Part shown: one piece after another, positions 27,282 through 35,041 of the stretch | How the letters are laid out: the number at the start of each line of letters is the position of its first letter | How positions within the stretch are numbered: the first letter of the stretch is position 1 | From: an uncultured Saprospirales bacterium | GTDB lineage: Bacteria; Bacteroidota; Bacteroidia; Chitinophagales; JADIYW01 | Assembly: GCA_938008535.1 (NCBI GenBank) | Contig: CALLKF010000164.1 | Location: forward strand, 10,409 to 74,408 | Length of the DNA: 64,000 nucleotides | Direction of reading: 5' to 3' | Position numbers and translations under genes: made by a program | The notes under the pieces: generated by a model | Database searches by the model: none | What the model saw: the letters and a program-made list of their open reading frames with translations, nothing else | What the model was told of the DNA's origin: nothing

Positions 27282-28700
27282 CTATTTATCAATCGTCAAA
27301 TTCAATTCTTTGCCTTTTTGTATCATCAGCTCAAATGCTTCGTCGTAATCATTTTTTATCACACCATCTAAAATGGAATCTTTAATAAAATCTTTAATCG
27401 TTCCGACTTCGCGTGATGGTTTAATATTAAACGTTTGCATAATAATTTCGCCGGTAATTGGTGGCTGCCAGTTGCGAATATGATCGCGTGCTTCAACTTC
27501 TTTTATTTTCTGTTGCACTAACACTAAATTGGCTTTGTAGCGCTTTACTTTTGTTTCATTTTTAGAAGTGATATCAGCATCGCACAACATCAACAAACTT
27601 TCCAGGTCATCGCCTGCATCAAACAAAATACGACGAATAGCTGAATCGGTAATGTTTTCTTTAGTTAATGAAATTGGACGCAAATGCAACATCACCATTT
27701 TTTGCACGAATCGCATTTTTTCGTCTAACGGCAATTTAAATCGTGCAAAAATTTTCGGTGTCCATTTGGCACCAACTACTTCGTGTCCGTGAAACGTCCA
27801 GCCGTGACCTTCTTCAAACCGTTGCGTTGCAGGTTTTGCTATGTCATGTAAAATTGCAGACCAGCGCAGCCAGAGATCATTCGTGTTTTGTGATAAATTG
27901 TCAAGTACTTGTAACGTGTGATAAAAATTATCTTTGTGACCTAAATTATCTTTGATTGAAACACCATGCAGTTTCACCATTTCAGGAAAAAACTGGTGCA
28001 GTAACTTTGTATCGAACAATAATTTGAAACCAGCAGAAGGTGTTTTTGATAAGATGATTTTATTCAATTCATCCGTTATTCTTTCTTGCGAAATTATTTT
28101 TAATCTATCAGCCAATGGCTCAATATGCTGATACGTATTTTCTTCAATAGTAAAATTTAATTGTGCTGCAAAACGCACTGCACGCATCATACGCAACGGA
28201 TCATCGTCGAATGTAATTTTAGGATCTAATGGTGTGCGAATGATACCATTTTTCAAATCTTCTAAACCATTGAACGCATCAATAACTTCACCAAATTTAT
28301 TTTTTGATAAATGAATAGCTAACGCGTTAATAGTAAAATCTCGTCTTGAAATATCATCTTCCAAAGTGCCATCTTCTACAATTGGTTTGCGTGAATCACG
28401 TTGATAGGATTCTTTACGCGCGCCAACAAATTCCAGTTCTATATCGTGTAGTTTTATTTGTGCTGTTCCAAAGTTTTTGAAGTAAGCAACATACGGTTTT
28501 GGCTGGATTTTTTCTGCAATTTTTTTCGCTAATTCAATGCCTGAGCCAACACAAACGATATCTATATCTTTACAATCACGATTTAAAATTTTGTCACGCA
28601 CGAAACCACCAACAGCATACGCATCGATGTTTAATTCATCGGCACTTTGCGCTACAAGTTGCAGTAATTCATTTTCTCTTTCTGTAAAATTCAAAGTCAT
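27282..28700 (-). CDS. cca: CCA-adding / tRNA nucleotidyltransferase with HD domain
   Basis: 472 residues. The head domain has the class II signature AVGGFVRDKILNRDCKDIDIV (about 27-47, with the DxD metal site), followed by RRDFTINALA and DDPLRMMRAVRFAAQL. An HD domain follows (RWSAILHDIAKPATQ...FHGHEVVG, about 275-310). It adds or repairs the 3'-terminal CCA of tRNAs. The HD domain suggests additional phosphatase or phosphodiesterase activity. A -7 box on the minus strand (28708-28715) sits only 7 nt before the ATG, implying a very short leader. Confidence 0.95.
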   Translation of the reverse strand: MTLNFTERENELLQLVAQSADELNIDAYAVGGFVRDKILNRDCKDIDIVCVGSGIELAKKIAEKIQPKPYVAYFKNFGTAQIKLHDIELEFVGARKESYQRDSRKPIVEDGTLEDDISRRDFTINALAIHLSKNKFGEVIDAFNGLEDLKNGIIRTPLDPKITFDDDPLRMMRAVRFAAQLNFTIEENTYQHIEPLADRLKIISQERITDELNKIILSKTPSAGFKLLFDTKLLHQFFPEMVKLHGVSIKDNLGHKDNFYHTLQVLDNLSQNTNDLWLRWSAILHDIAKPATQRFEEGHGWTFHGHEVVGAKWTPKIFARFKLPLDEKMRFVQKMVMLHLRPISLTKENITDSAIRRILFDAGDDLESLLMLCDADITSKNETKVKRYKANLVLVQQKIKEVEARDHIRNWQPPITGEIIMQTFNIKPSREVGTIKDFIKDSILDGVIKNDYDEAFELMIQKGKELNLTIDK

Positions 28701-28707
28701 TTGAACG

Positions 28708-28715
28708 CAAAGATA
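28708..28715 (-). promoter_or_regulatory. -7 box for cca
   Basis: CAAAGATA on the plus strand is TATCTTTG on the minus strand, an exact match to the Bacteroidota TAnnTTTG consensus. It ends 7 nt before the cca ATG (28700), so the mRNA would be leaderless or nearly so. No clear -33 TTG is visible at the expected spacing. Confidence 0.5.
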
Positions 28716-28754
28716 AGATTAGTAATGAGTAGAAAGTAGTAAGTAGAAAGAAAG

Positions 28755-29324
28755 TTATCGCAAATATTCGATTGAATTGTCTGTGTTTATTCTTATGAGT
28801 TTAGATGGTTGTTTGTAAGTAGATGTATCATGTCTTCTTTCTACAATAAAATCCACTTTATCTTTTATTTCAGATGAAATTTGTCCAAATTCTAATGGCG
28901 TTTTTTCACCGGAAATATTGGCTGATGTGCTGATGATTGGCTTGCCAAATTCACGAATTAATTGCTGACAGAATTTGTGTTTTACTAAACGTATAGCAAC
29001 CGTATTGTCTTCGTTAATTACATTTTTTGCCAAGCCTAAAGGATTTGGATAAATGATAGTTGTAGGAACTTTTAAAGAAAAAATCAGCGACTCAATTTCA
29101 TTGGTTATGTTTACATGCTTTTCTAATGTTTCGATGGAATCTACTAAAACAATCAAACTTTTTTCTTTTGGTCGTTGTTTGATTTCAAAAATTTTATCGA
29201 CAGCATCTGCGTTGCTTGCATCGCACCCAAGACCCCAAATGGTATCAGTTGGATACAATAAAATATTGCCTTCTATCAAGTGGTTGATACAGCGAATTAA
29301 ATGACTGTCTAATTTAACTTTCAT
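28755..29324 (-). CDS. tsaC: L-threonylcarbamoyladenylate synthase (TsaC/Sua5 family)
   Basis: 189 residues. It makes threonylcarbamoyl-AMP for the universal t6A37 modification of ANN-decoding tRNAs. YPTDTIWGLGCDASN (24-38) is the family's nucleotide and threonine binding motif; KQRPKEKSLIVLV and a late STSANISGEKTPLEF also match. The length is of the short TsaC/YrdC type without a Sua5 C-terminal domain. It is separated from cca by a short gap that holds a dispersed repeat. Confidence 0.92.
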   Translation of the reverse strand: MKVKLDSHLIRCINHLIEGNILLYPTDTIWGLGCDASNADAVDKIFEIKQRPKEKSLIVLVDSIETLEKHVNITNEIESLIFSLKVPTTIIYPNPLGLAKNVINEDNTVAIRLVKHKFCQQLIREFGKPIISTSANISGEKTPLEFGQISSEIKDKVDFIVERRHDTSTYKQPSKLIRINTDNSIEYLR

Positions 29325-29341
29325 AGAAAATACAAAACCAT

Positions 29342-30457
29342 TTACGCAAGACTTTTATAAACACGCATCATTTTTTCCGTCATTTTTTCCGGATTGAATT
29401 TTTGAACTTGATGAATTGATTTTTGTTTGATCTCGGCTGCTAATTCTAAATTGTAATAAATAAAATTGATGGCTGCCGAAATTTCTTCCACATTCATCGG
29501 ATCAACAAAGATGCAAGCATCACCGCCAACTTCAGGCATAGATGAAATGTTGCTGGTGATGACCGGTTTGCCGCAGCGCAAAGCTTCCAAAATGGGCAAC
29601 CCAAATCCTTCGTACAAACTCGGATACACTAAGCCTTGCGACATATGATAAATGATCGGCAATTCGTACCAAGGCAAATCTTTCAGAAAAAAAACACGAC
29701 CTTCCAAGCCATTTTCATAGATAAAATTTTCTGAATTCTGATAATCGTCACCACCATTTGAAATCGCAACCAAATGCTTGTCGGAATTTTCCGGTAATGT
29801 CATCGCTTTTAAGATGTTGATGAAATTTTTTCGCTTATTCAACGCACCAACAAACAATACAAAATCGCGCGGCAAGCCATATCGCGCAAAATATTCATCC
29901 TTTAAAACATAATTACATTCGTACTCATATTCTTTATTCCATGTTGGATAAACCACATGAATTTTTTCTTCAGGAACTTTAAATAATTCCATCAAGTCTT
30001 GCTTTGTTTGCTCACTAACTGCAATAATGGCATCAGCAATATGACATGCTTTTTTTGTTTTATACGCATACATTTGACGGTCAATAAATGGAAATGTTTT
30101 TGGTAATTTTTGAAAGATAACGTCATGAATCGTTACCACTTTTTTCATTGGTTGTGGTAAGTCAGGCACTTCAGCACTCAAGCCATGATAGATATTAATT
30201 CCATGTTTAAAGATATCTTCTTCAACGCCTTTAAACCGCCAAAGATCAGCACTGAACGCGTCAGAAATTACAGTTCGGTCAACGTATTCTTTGTATTTGT
30301 ACGGACTGTCTTCAAAATATTTTTGATGAACAAAAATCTTGTATTCTTCATTTGGGAAAAACTGTAATAATCGATTAAACAGTGTTCGCGAATAATTTCC
30401 TAAACCTGTTTTATTATCGTATAAACGTTTTCCGTCGAAACCTATAGTTAATGGCAT
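29342..30457 (-). CDS. Glycosyltransferase, GT4 (GT-B) family
   Basis: 371 residues. A GT-B enzyme with an N-terminal acceptor domain (GLGNYSRTLFNRLLQ) and a C-terminal nucleotide-sugar domain (LFVGALNKRKNFINILKAM; GLVYPSLYEGFGLPILEALRCGKPVITSN, the EX7E motif at about 283-291). It probably adds mannose, glucose or a similar sugar to an envelope glycan, with an unknown acceptor. It is 24 bp downstream of dapD on the same strand and 17 bp upstream of the tsaC-like gene. Confidence 0.9.
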   Translation of the reverse strand: MPLTIGFDGKRLYDNKTGLGNYSRTLFNRLLQFFPNEEYKIFVHQKYFEDSPYKYKEYVDRTVISDAFSADLWRFKGVEEDIFKHGINIYHGLSAEVPDLPQPMKKVVTIHDVIFQKLPKTFPFIDRQMYAYKTKKACHIADAIIAVSEQTKQDLMELFKVPEEKIHVVYPTWNKEYEYECNYVLKDEYFARYGLPRDFVLFVGALNKRKNFINILKAMTLPENSDKHLVAISNGGDDYQNSENFIYENGLEGRVFFLKDLPWYELPIIYHMSQGLVYPSLYEGFGLPILEALRCGKPVITSNISSMPEVGGDACIFVDPMNVEEISAAINFIYYNLELAAEIKQKSIHQVQKFNPEKMTEKMMRVYKSLA

Positions 30458-30481
30458 TGTTCTTACTACTTTATTTTCATA

Positions 30482-31297
30482 CTATACAGACAAATCAAAA
30501 TCTCTCAATGCATCATTTAAAGAAGTCTTGGTATCGGTGCTTTCTTTTCTTTTTCCGATAATTAATGCGCATGGCACCTGGTAAATTCCTGCAGGAAATT
30601 GTTTTGGAATGGTTCCTGGAATGACTACACTTCTTGCAGGCACCACTCCACGATATTCTTTTGGCTCGCTACCTGAAACATCAATGATTTTTGTGGACAT
30701 AGTTAAAACTACGTTTGCACCTAATACAGCTTCTTGTTCTACTCGAACACCTTCTACAACAATGCATCTTGAGCCAATAAAACAATCATCTTCTATAATA
30801 ACAGGTGCAGCTTGCACTGGTTCAAGAACGCCGCCAATACCAACGCCACCACTTAGATGAACATTTTTGCCAATCTGCGCACAACTGCCAACTGTTGCCC
30901 AAGTATCTACCATTGTTCCGCTATCAACATATGCACCAATATTTACATAAGATGGCATCATAATAACACCTTTAGCTAAAAATGCACCGCGACGAGCAAT
31001 TGCGTGTGGAACCACACGAACACCTAATGCAGCATAATTTCTTTTCAATGGAATTTTGTCGTGAAATTCAAATGGGCCAACTTCAATTGTTTCCATTTTT
31101 TGTGTTGGAAAATAAAGAATCACCGCTTTTTTGATCCAGTCGTTAACATGCCAGTCGTTATTTATTTTTTCAGCTACACGCAATTTCCCTAAGTCTAATT
31201 GCGTTATTACTTCGTTGATAGCATCTAAAGTGGCAGCATCTTGTAATAAAGTTCTGTCATTCCACGCTTTTTCTATAATTTGTTTAATATCGTCCAT
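30482..31297 (-). CDS. dapD: 2,3,4,5-tetrahydropyridine-2,6-dicarboxylate N-succinyltransferase
   Basis: 271 residues from Met at 31297 (MDDIKQIIEKAWNDR). The open frame extends 8 codons further, but this start matches the family's usual N-terminus and 274-residue length. The enzyme succinylates tetrahydrodipicolinate in the lysine/meso-diaminopimelate branch that feeds peptidoglycan. The left-handed beta-helix hexapeptide repeats are evident (VNIGAYVDSGTMVDTWATVGSCAQIGKNVHLSGGVGIGGVLEP, about 120-165). The ALIIGKRKE tail is also typical. No other dap genes are adjacent. Confidence 0.96.
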   Translation of the reverse strand: MDDIKQIIEKAWNDRTLLQDAATLDAINEVITQLDLGKLRVAEKINNDWHVNDWIKKAVILYFPTQKMETIEVGPFEFHDKIPLKRNYAALGVRVVPHAIARRGAFLAKGVIMMPSYVNIGAYVDSGTMVDTWATVGSCAQIGKNVHLSGGVGIGGVLEPVQAAPVIIEDDCFIGSRCIVVEGVRVEQEAVLGANVVLTMSTKIIDVSGSEPKEYRGVVPARSVVIPGTIPKQFPAGIYQVPCALIIGKRKESTDTKTSLNDALRDFDLSV

Positions 31298-31339
31298 AAA
31301 AATTCCGAAATTTGTCGTCAAAATTAAATATTTAAAGTT

Positions 31340-31993
31340 ATGAAACTGATTAAAAATAAATTAAATGTGTACTTAAAGCTGTTGATACTATTTTTTGTGT
31401 TCATAAGTATCACATCTTGTAATAATAAAAAGAAAGTAGAAGTAAAAAATAAAGAAGGAATTGTGGTGGAAAGTTATTTTGTTGACAAAAAAAATCCGTC
31501 TGAAAAAATAGGTGTTTATAATAGATATTATGATGATGGAAAAATTGTAGAAGTAGCCAATTATAAAAATGGAAAATTAAATGGTGTACGAACGCTTTAT
31601 CATCCAAATGGAAATAAAATGCAAGAAGAAAATTATATAGATGATAAATTAGAAGGAAAAGTGACTTCTTATTTTGAAGATGGATCGCTGCAACAGGAAG
31701 CTGTTTATAAAGATAATTCAGGAAATGGTGTTTGGAAAAATTACTTTAAAGATCAAAAAAATGTAGTGAAAGAAGAGGTTACAATTGTGGAAAATAAAAT
31801 AAACGGTGCTTTTAAAGAATTTTATCCAAATGGAAAATTACATGCGACAGGCAAAAAAATAGAAGTAAATGAAGGACCAGACGCATTTGATACATATGAT
31901 GGAAAAGTAGAAGTGTATGATTCTACTGGAACGCTGGAAAAAATACTTACCTTTGAAAACGGCAAACAAATTGCAAAAGAGGAAAAAAAATAA
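31340..31993 (+). CDS. MORN-repeat (YwqK-like) lipoprotein
   Basis: 217 residues. The signal peptide ends in a lipobox (ISITSC, Cys27), so it is probably an outer-membrane lipoprotein. The rest is made of YwqK/MORN-type beta-hairpin repeats: YYDDGKIVEVANYKNGKLNGVRTLYHPNGNK, YFEDGSLQQEAVYKDNSGNGVW and FYPNGKLHATG. YwqK in Bacillus is an antitoxin, but most Bacteroidota homologues are surface proteins of unknown role and no toxin is adjacent here. It is 1 bp upstream of the DUF4920-like gene and divergent from dapD. Confidence 0.82.
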   Translation: MKLIKNKLNVYLKLLILFFVFISITSCNNKKKVEVKNKEGIVVESYFVDKKNPSEKIGVYNRYYDDGKIVEVANYKNGKLNGVRTLYHPNGNKMQEENYIDDKLEGKVTSYFEDGSLQQEAVYKDNSGNGVWKNYFKDQKNVVKEEVTIVENKINGAFKEFYPNGKLHATGKKIEVNEGPDAFDTYDGKVEVYDSTGTLEKILTFENGKQIAKEEKK

Positions 31994-31994
31994 A

Positions 31995-32375
31995 ATGCGA
32001 AAATCAATCAAACTTATACTTGCAACACTTTTGTTTGTTGCATGTAATTCTACAACTAAAAATTTAGGTAATAGTTTTGTACCAAAAAATCCAGTTTCAG
32101 TGCATACTGTAATTGAAAGATTAAAAACAGAAACTGCTTTTTCAGATGTGCAAATTGAAGGAAAAATTGTAAAAAGCTGCACCAGTGAAGGTTGTTGGTT
32201 TACCATAAAAGACGATTCTACAGGAAATGAAGTGCTATTTGATGTAAAAGATAAAAAATTTAGAGTACCTACAAATAGTCCTGAGAAACAAGTAGTTGTT
32301 TTGGCAGATGCACAAAATGACAGTACTTCTGAACAAAAATTTATATTATCTGTTAAAGGTCTGATGTTTAAATAA
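31995..32375 (+). CDS. DUF4920-like lipoprotein
   Basis: 126 residues from ATG at 31995; a longer open frame from 31917 overlaps the previous gene and lacks support. The signal peptide ends in a lipobox (LLFVAC, Cys16). The middle (VQIEGKIVKSCTSEGCWFTIKDDSTGNEVLFDVKD) matches the DUF4920 pattern, with a Cys-x-x-x-x-Cys-Trp OB-like core. Function unknown. Probably co-transcribed with the MORN lipoprotein. Confidence 0.75.
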   Translation: MRKSIKLILATLLFVACNSTTKNLGNSFVPKNPVSVHTVIERLKTETAFSDVQIEGKIVKSCTSEGCWFTIKDDSTGNEVLFDVKDKKFRVPTNSPEKQVVVLADAQNDSTSEQKFILSVKGLMFK

Positions 32376-32406
32376 GCGTTAATAGAGCAAAAAATAAAAT
32401 AAATTC

Positions 32407-32436
32407 TTGTCTATTCACTAAAATAAATTATCTTTG
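32407..32436 (+). promoter_or_regulatory. Promoter of tRNA-Lys
   Basis: TTG at 32407-32409, 19 bp, then TATCTTTG at 32429-32436. This fits the Bacteroidota -33/-7 promoter consensus in sequence and spacing, and lies 24 bp before the tRNA. Confidence 0.75.
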
Positions 32437-32460
32437 CACTCGCTTTTGTAAAAAAGCAAT

Positions 32461-32533
32461 GATTCCGTAGCTCAGCTGGTAGAGCAATACACTTTTAATG
32501 TATGGGTCCTGGGTTCGAATCCCAGCGGGATCA
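32461..32533 (+). tRNA. tRNA-Lys (anticodon TTT)
   Basis: A full cloverleaf in 73 nt. The acceptor is GATTCCG paired with CGGGATC (one G-T). The D arm is GCTC/GAGC and the anticodon stem ATACA/TGTAT with loop CTTTTAA, giving anticodon TTT at 32494-32496. The T arm contains GGGTTCGAATCCC and the discriminator is A. CCA is not encoded. It has its own promoter and an intrinsic terminator 14 bp downstream. Confidence 0.97.
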
Positions 32534-32547
32534 CAGGTGCCAAACCC

Positions 32548-32590
32548 AAACGCTTGCATATCAGAGGATTGCAGGCGTTTTTTATTTTAG
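32548..32590 (+). terminator. Intrinsic terminator of tRNA-Lys
   Basis: An 11-bp stem with one G-T pair (AAACGCTTGCA, 32548-32558, with TGCAGGCGTTT, 32570-32580) is followed by a T-rich tail. Confidence 0.85.
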
Positions 32591-32605
32591 TTTAGTCTAA
32601 AATAA

Positions 32606-32639
32606 AAAAAACTGTTTAGGATTCTCTAAACAGTTTTTT
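32606..32639. terminator. Bidirectional terminator between tRNA-Lys and the DUF3127 gene
   Basis: A perfect inverted repeat (AAAAAACTGTTTAG with CTAAACAGTTTTTT, 6-base loop) has A- and T-runs at the two ends. It can stop transcription from the tRNA side and from the convergent DUF3127 gene. Confidence 0.8.
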
Positions 32640-32694
32640 ATTTAATTATGTACCTCTATTTTAAGACAACATAATCTAAATTACAATTTCATTT

Positions 32695-33078
32695 TTAAAA
32701 TGGTAAATCATCATCAATTTGCGTCGCTGGTACATCTTCTACTTTTGGTGCAGGTGCTGATTGTTGGTAGCTATTAGCAGATGAATCGTTGTTATTGCTT
32801 GGAGTTGAATTATTGACATTGTTAATTCTCCATGCTTTTACATCAGTATACCATCTTTCGTTGTATTCTCTGCTTTCAATATCAAATTCAACAGAAATAT
32901 CATTTCCAACTATAAAATTATTATTAGTTACAAGGTCGCCCCACATGCTCACGCATACTTTTTTGGGATATTTACCACTATTAATTTCAATCACCACTTC
33001 TTGCTTCTTCCATGGTCCATTTTTACCTTCACCAGTTTGCAAAGGATTTACTTTAAAAATTTTTCCGCTTAATTCCAT
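32695..33078 (-). CDS. DUF3127 protein with SSB-like acidic C-terminal tip
   Basis: 127 residues from Met at 33078 (MELSGKIFKV); the frame is open 13 codons further but the family starts here. Residues 1-95 are the DUF3127 domain, apparently an OB-fold (GPWKKQEVVIEI...VCVSMWGD...VEFDIESREYNERWYTDVKAWRI). The tail is a disordered Asn/Ser/Pro-rich linker ending in ATQIDDDLPF. This is nearly the SSB C-terminal tip (DDDIPF) by which single-stranded DNA-binding proteins recruit partners. A role in single-stranded DNA metabolism is inferred. A -7 box lies at 33093-33100. Confidence 0.85.
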   Translation of the reverse strand: MELSGKIFKVNPLQTGEGKNGPWKKQEVVIEINSGKYPKKVCVSMWGDLVTNNNFIVGNDISVEFDIESREYNERWYTDVKAWRINNVNNSTPSNNNDSSANSYQQSAPAPKVEDVPATQIDDDLPF

Positions 33079-33092
33079 TATAATATTTTTTA

Positions 33093-33100
33093 CAAAGATA
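33093..33100 (-). promoter_or_regulatory. -7 box for the DUF3127 gene
   Basis: CAAAGATA (TATCTTTG on the minus strand) lies 14 nt upstream of the ATG at 33078 and matches the TAnnTTTG consensus. Confidence 0.5.
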
Positions 33101-33230
33101 AACGTTGGTCCACACAAATAAAAATAGCTTTTATAAACTTATTCTAATTTACTTAATCGTATGTTAATATTTCTTTTGAATTTTGGTCTTCAAATTGATG
33201 TTCTTTTCAAAAAATGAGTAATTTTAAAGA

Positions 33231-33878
33231 ATGGATACTTCAATATTAAAGTTTGTTTCAGCAAATGGATTGCAACTTTTCAGCGATCATAAAATAATTT
33301 TAAGCTTGGTAATGGGTTTAGGTTTAAGTGCTTGTTGCGGATTTAGGGTTTTTGTGCCATTACTAGCAGCAAGTATTGCCACAAAAATGGGTGTTTTACA
33401 TTTAGGTGATGGTTTTCAATGGATGAGTTCAACAACTGCATTAGTTTGCTTTGGCGCTGCCACAATTTTTGAAATTGCTGGTTATTATATTCCATTTGTA
33501 GATAATATTTTAGATACTGTTACTACACCAGCATCTGTAATTGCTGGCACTTTACTAACTGCATCTGCTATTATTCCAGATTTAGATCCGATGTTAAAAT
33601 GGGGTTTGGGTATCATTGTTGGTGGTGGTAGCGCAGGCATTATTCAAGCAGGAACTGCATTAACTCGTGCCACTTCAACTGCTACTACTGCTGGTGTTGC
33701 CAACCCAGTTGTGGCTACTATAGAACATATTTTGGCAATTACTGGTAGTATCTTTAGTATTGTTATTCCATTTATTATCGCTGGAATTGTGTGTATTCTA
33801 ATTTTATTAGCATTGTTTTTTGTGATTCGATATTTCAAAAAACATATTCCAACAACTGAAGCATTGACTACATCATAA
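33231..33878 (+). CDS. DUF4126 membrane protein
   Basis: 215 residues with about five hydrophobic helices (for example LGLSACCGFRVFVPLLAASIA, about 30-50). The DUF4126 signatures are GYYIPFVDNILDTVTTPASVIAGTLLTA and GLGIIVGGGSAGIIQAGTALTRATST, an amphipathic glycine-rich segment. It ends in a long C-terminal helix. The family is widespread and of unknown function, possibly a channel or transporter. An intrinsic terminator follows at 33902-33931. Confidence 0.85.
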   Translation: MDTSILKFVSANGLQLFSDHKIILSLVMGLGLSACCGFRVFVPLLAASIATKMGVLHLGDGFQWMSSTTALVCFGAATIFEIAGYYIPFVDNILDTVTTPASVIAGTLLTASAIIPDLDPMLKWGLGIIVGGGSAGIIQAGTALTRATSTATTAGVANPVVATIEHILAITGSIFSIVIPFIIAGIVCILILLALFFVIRYFKKHIPTTEALTTS

Positions 33879-33901
33879 ATAAAAGTATGGTATATAATCC
33901 A

Positions 33902-33931
33902 AAAGCGATAGAGTTTTCTATCGCTTTTTTG
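33902..33931 (+). terminator. Intrinsic terminator of the DUF4126 gene
   Basis: A perfect 10-bp stem (AAAGCGATAG, 33902-33911, with CTATCGCTTT, 33918-33927) has a 6-base loop and is followed by further Ts. Confidence 0.88.
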
Positions 33932-33945
33932 TTTTCAGAAACTTG

Positions 33946-33953
33946 TATCTTTG
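33946..33953 (+). promoter_or_regulatory. -7 box for the radical SAM gene
   Basis: TATCTTTG, an exact TAnnTTTG match, ends 15 bp before the ATG at 33969. The only TTG upstream is closer than the usual 19-21 bp. Confidence 0.5.
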
Positions 33954-33968
33954 ATTTTTATACATTGA

Positions 33969-35000
33969 ATGAACGCATCAACACAAAATACTGTCAACTT
34001 CATTTCTAAACTTACACTAAAAAGAGTTTGGAATATGGGATTGGTTTATCTTTCATTTTATCTTACAAAACTCCTAAAAAAACCGATTCAACTCGGAATG
34101 CCGTTTTCTATTTCGTTCGAGCCAACAACTTCGTGCAATTTGCGGTGTCCGGAATGTCCAAGTGGTTTGCGTTCGTTTACGCGCGAAACAGGTATGCTGG
34201 AACAAGATTTCTTCCAAAAAACGATAGATGAAATTGCTGATAAATTAATTTACCTAACTTTTTATTTTCAAGGTGAACCCTATTTACATAAGAATTTTTT
34301 GGATATGGTTTCTTATGCGAGAAAAAAGAAAATCTATACATCTACCTCTACAAACGCTCACTATTTGACAGATGCGATGTCGAAAAAAACAATAGAATCT
34401 GGTTTAGATAGATTGATTATTTCAATTGACGGCACAACACAAGAAACGTATCAAAGTTATCGTGTTGGTGGACAATTATCAAAAGTAATTGAAGGTGCAA
34501 AAAACATTGTGAAATGGAAAAAAGAACTGAACGCAAAAACTCCATATATCATTTTTCAATTTTTAGTAGTAAAGCCAAATGAACATCAAATTGATGACTT
34601 AAAATTATTGGCGAAAGAAATTGGCGTTGATGAAGTCATCTTAAAAACTGCTCAAGTGTATGATTATAAATATGGCAACGAATTAATTCCTGAAAACGAA
34701 CAATATTCTCGTTATAAAAAAAACAATGATGGTACTTATTCTATTAAAAATAGTTTAGAAAATAATTGCTGGAAATTGTGGCATAGTTGTGTAATTACTT
34801 GGGATGGCAAGGTGGTTCCGTGTTGTTTTGATAAAGATGCGCAATATCAATTAGGCGATTTGCAAACACATTCGTTTTCTACTATTTGGAACAATGATTT
34901 GTATAAAGATTTCAGAGTAAAATTAGTAAAAGGTCGAAAAGAAATTGATATCTGCACCAATTGCAGCGAAGGTTGCGAAGTGAACTTAAGCGCTGATTAA
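33969..35000 (+). CDS. Radical SAM protein with SPASM-type C-terminal cysteines
   Basis: 343 residues. The radical SAM cluster motif is a CX3CX2C at about 57-64 (TSCNLRCPECPSG), followed by a GEP motif (YFQGEPYLH, about 101-109). The C-terminal region carries Cys residues typical of a SPASM auxiliary-cluster domain (NNCWKLWHSCVITWDGKVVPCCFDKDAQYQLGD...IDICTNCSEGCEV). SPASM enzymes often modify peptides or carry out complex dehydrogenations. No precursor peptide gene is visible next to it, so the substrate is open. It stands alone, between two terminators or convergent genes. Confidence 0.9.
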   Translation: MNASTQNTVNFISKLTLKRVWNMGLVYLSFYLTKLLKKPIQLGMPFSISFEPTTSCNLRCPECPSGLRSFTRETGMLEQDFFQKTIDEIADKLIYLTFYFQGEPYLHKNFLDMVSYARKKKIYTSTSTNAHYLTDAMSKKTIESGLDRLIISIDGTTQETYQSYRVGGQLSKVIEGAKNIVKWKKELNAKTPYIIFQFLVVKPNEHQIDDLKLLAKEIGVDEVILKTAQVYDYKYGNELIPENEQYSRYKKNNDGTYSIKNSLENNCWKLWHSCVITWDGKVVPCCFDKDAQYQLGDLQTHSFSTIWNNDLYKDFRVKLVKGRKEIDICTNCSEGCEVNLSAD

Positions 35001-35041
35001 TCAAGTTTTTACGCTGAATCAATTTCAGAACTTTTACTCAA

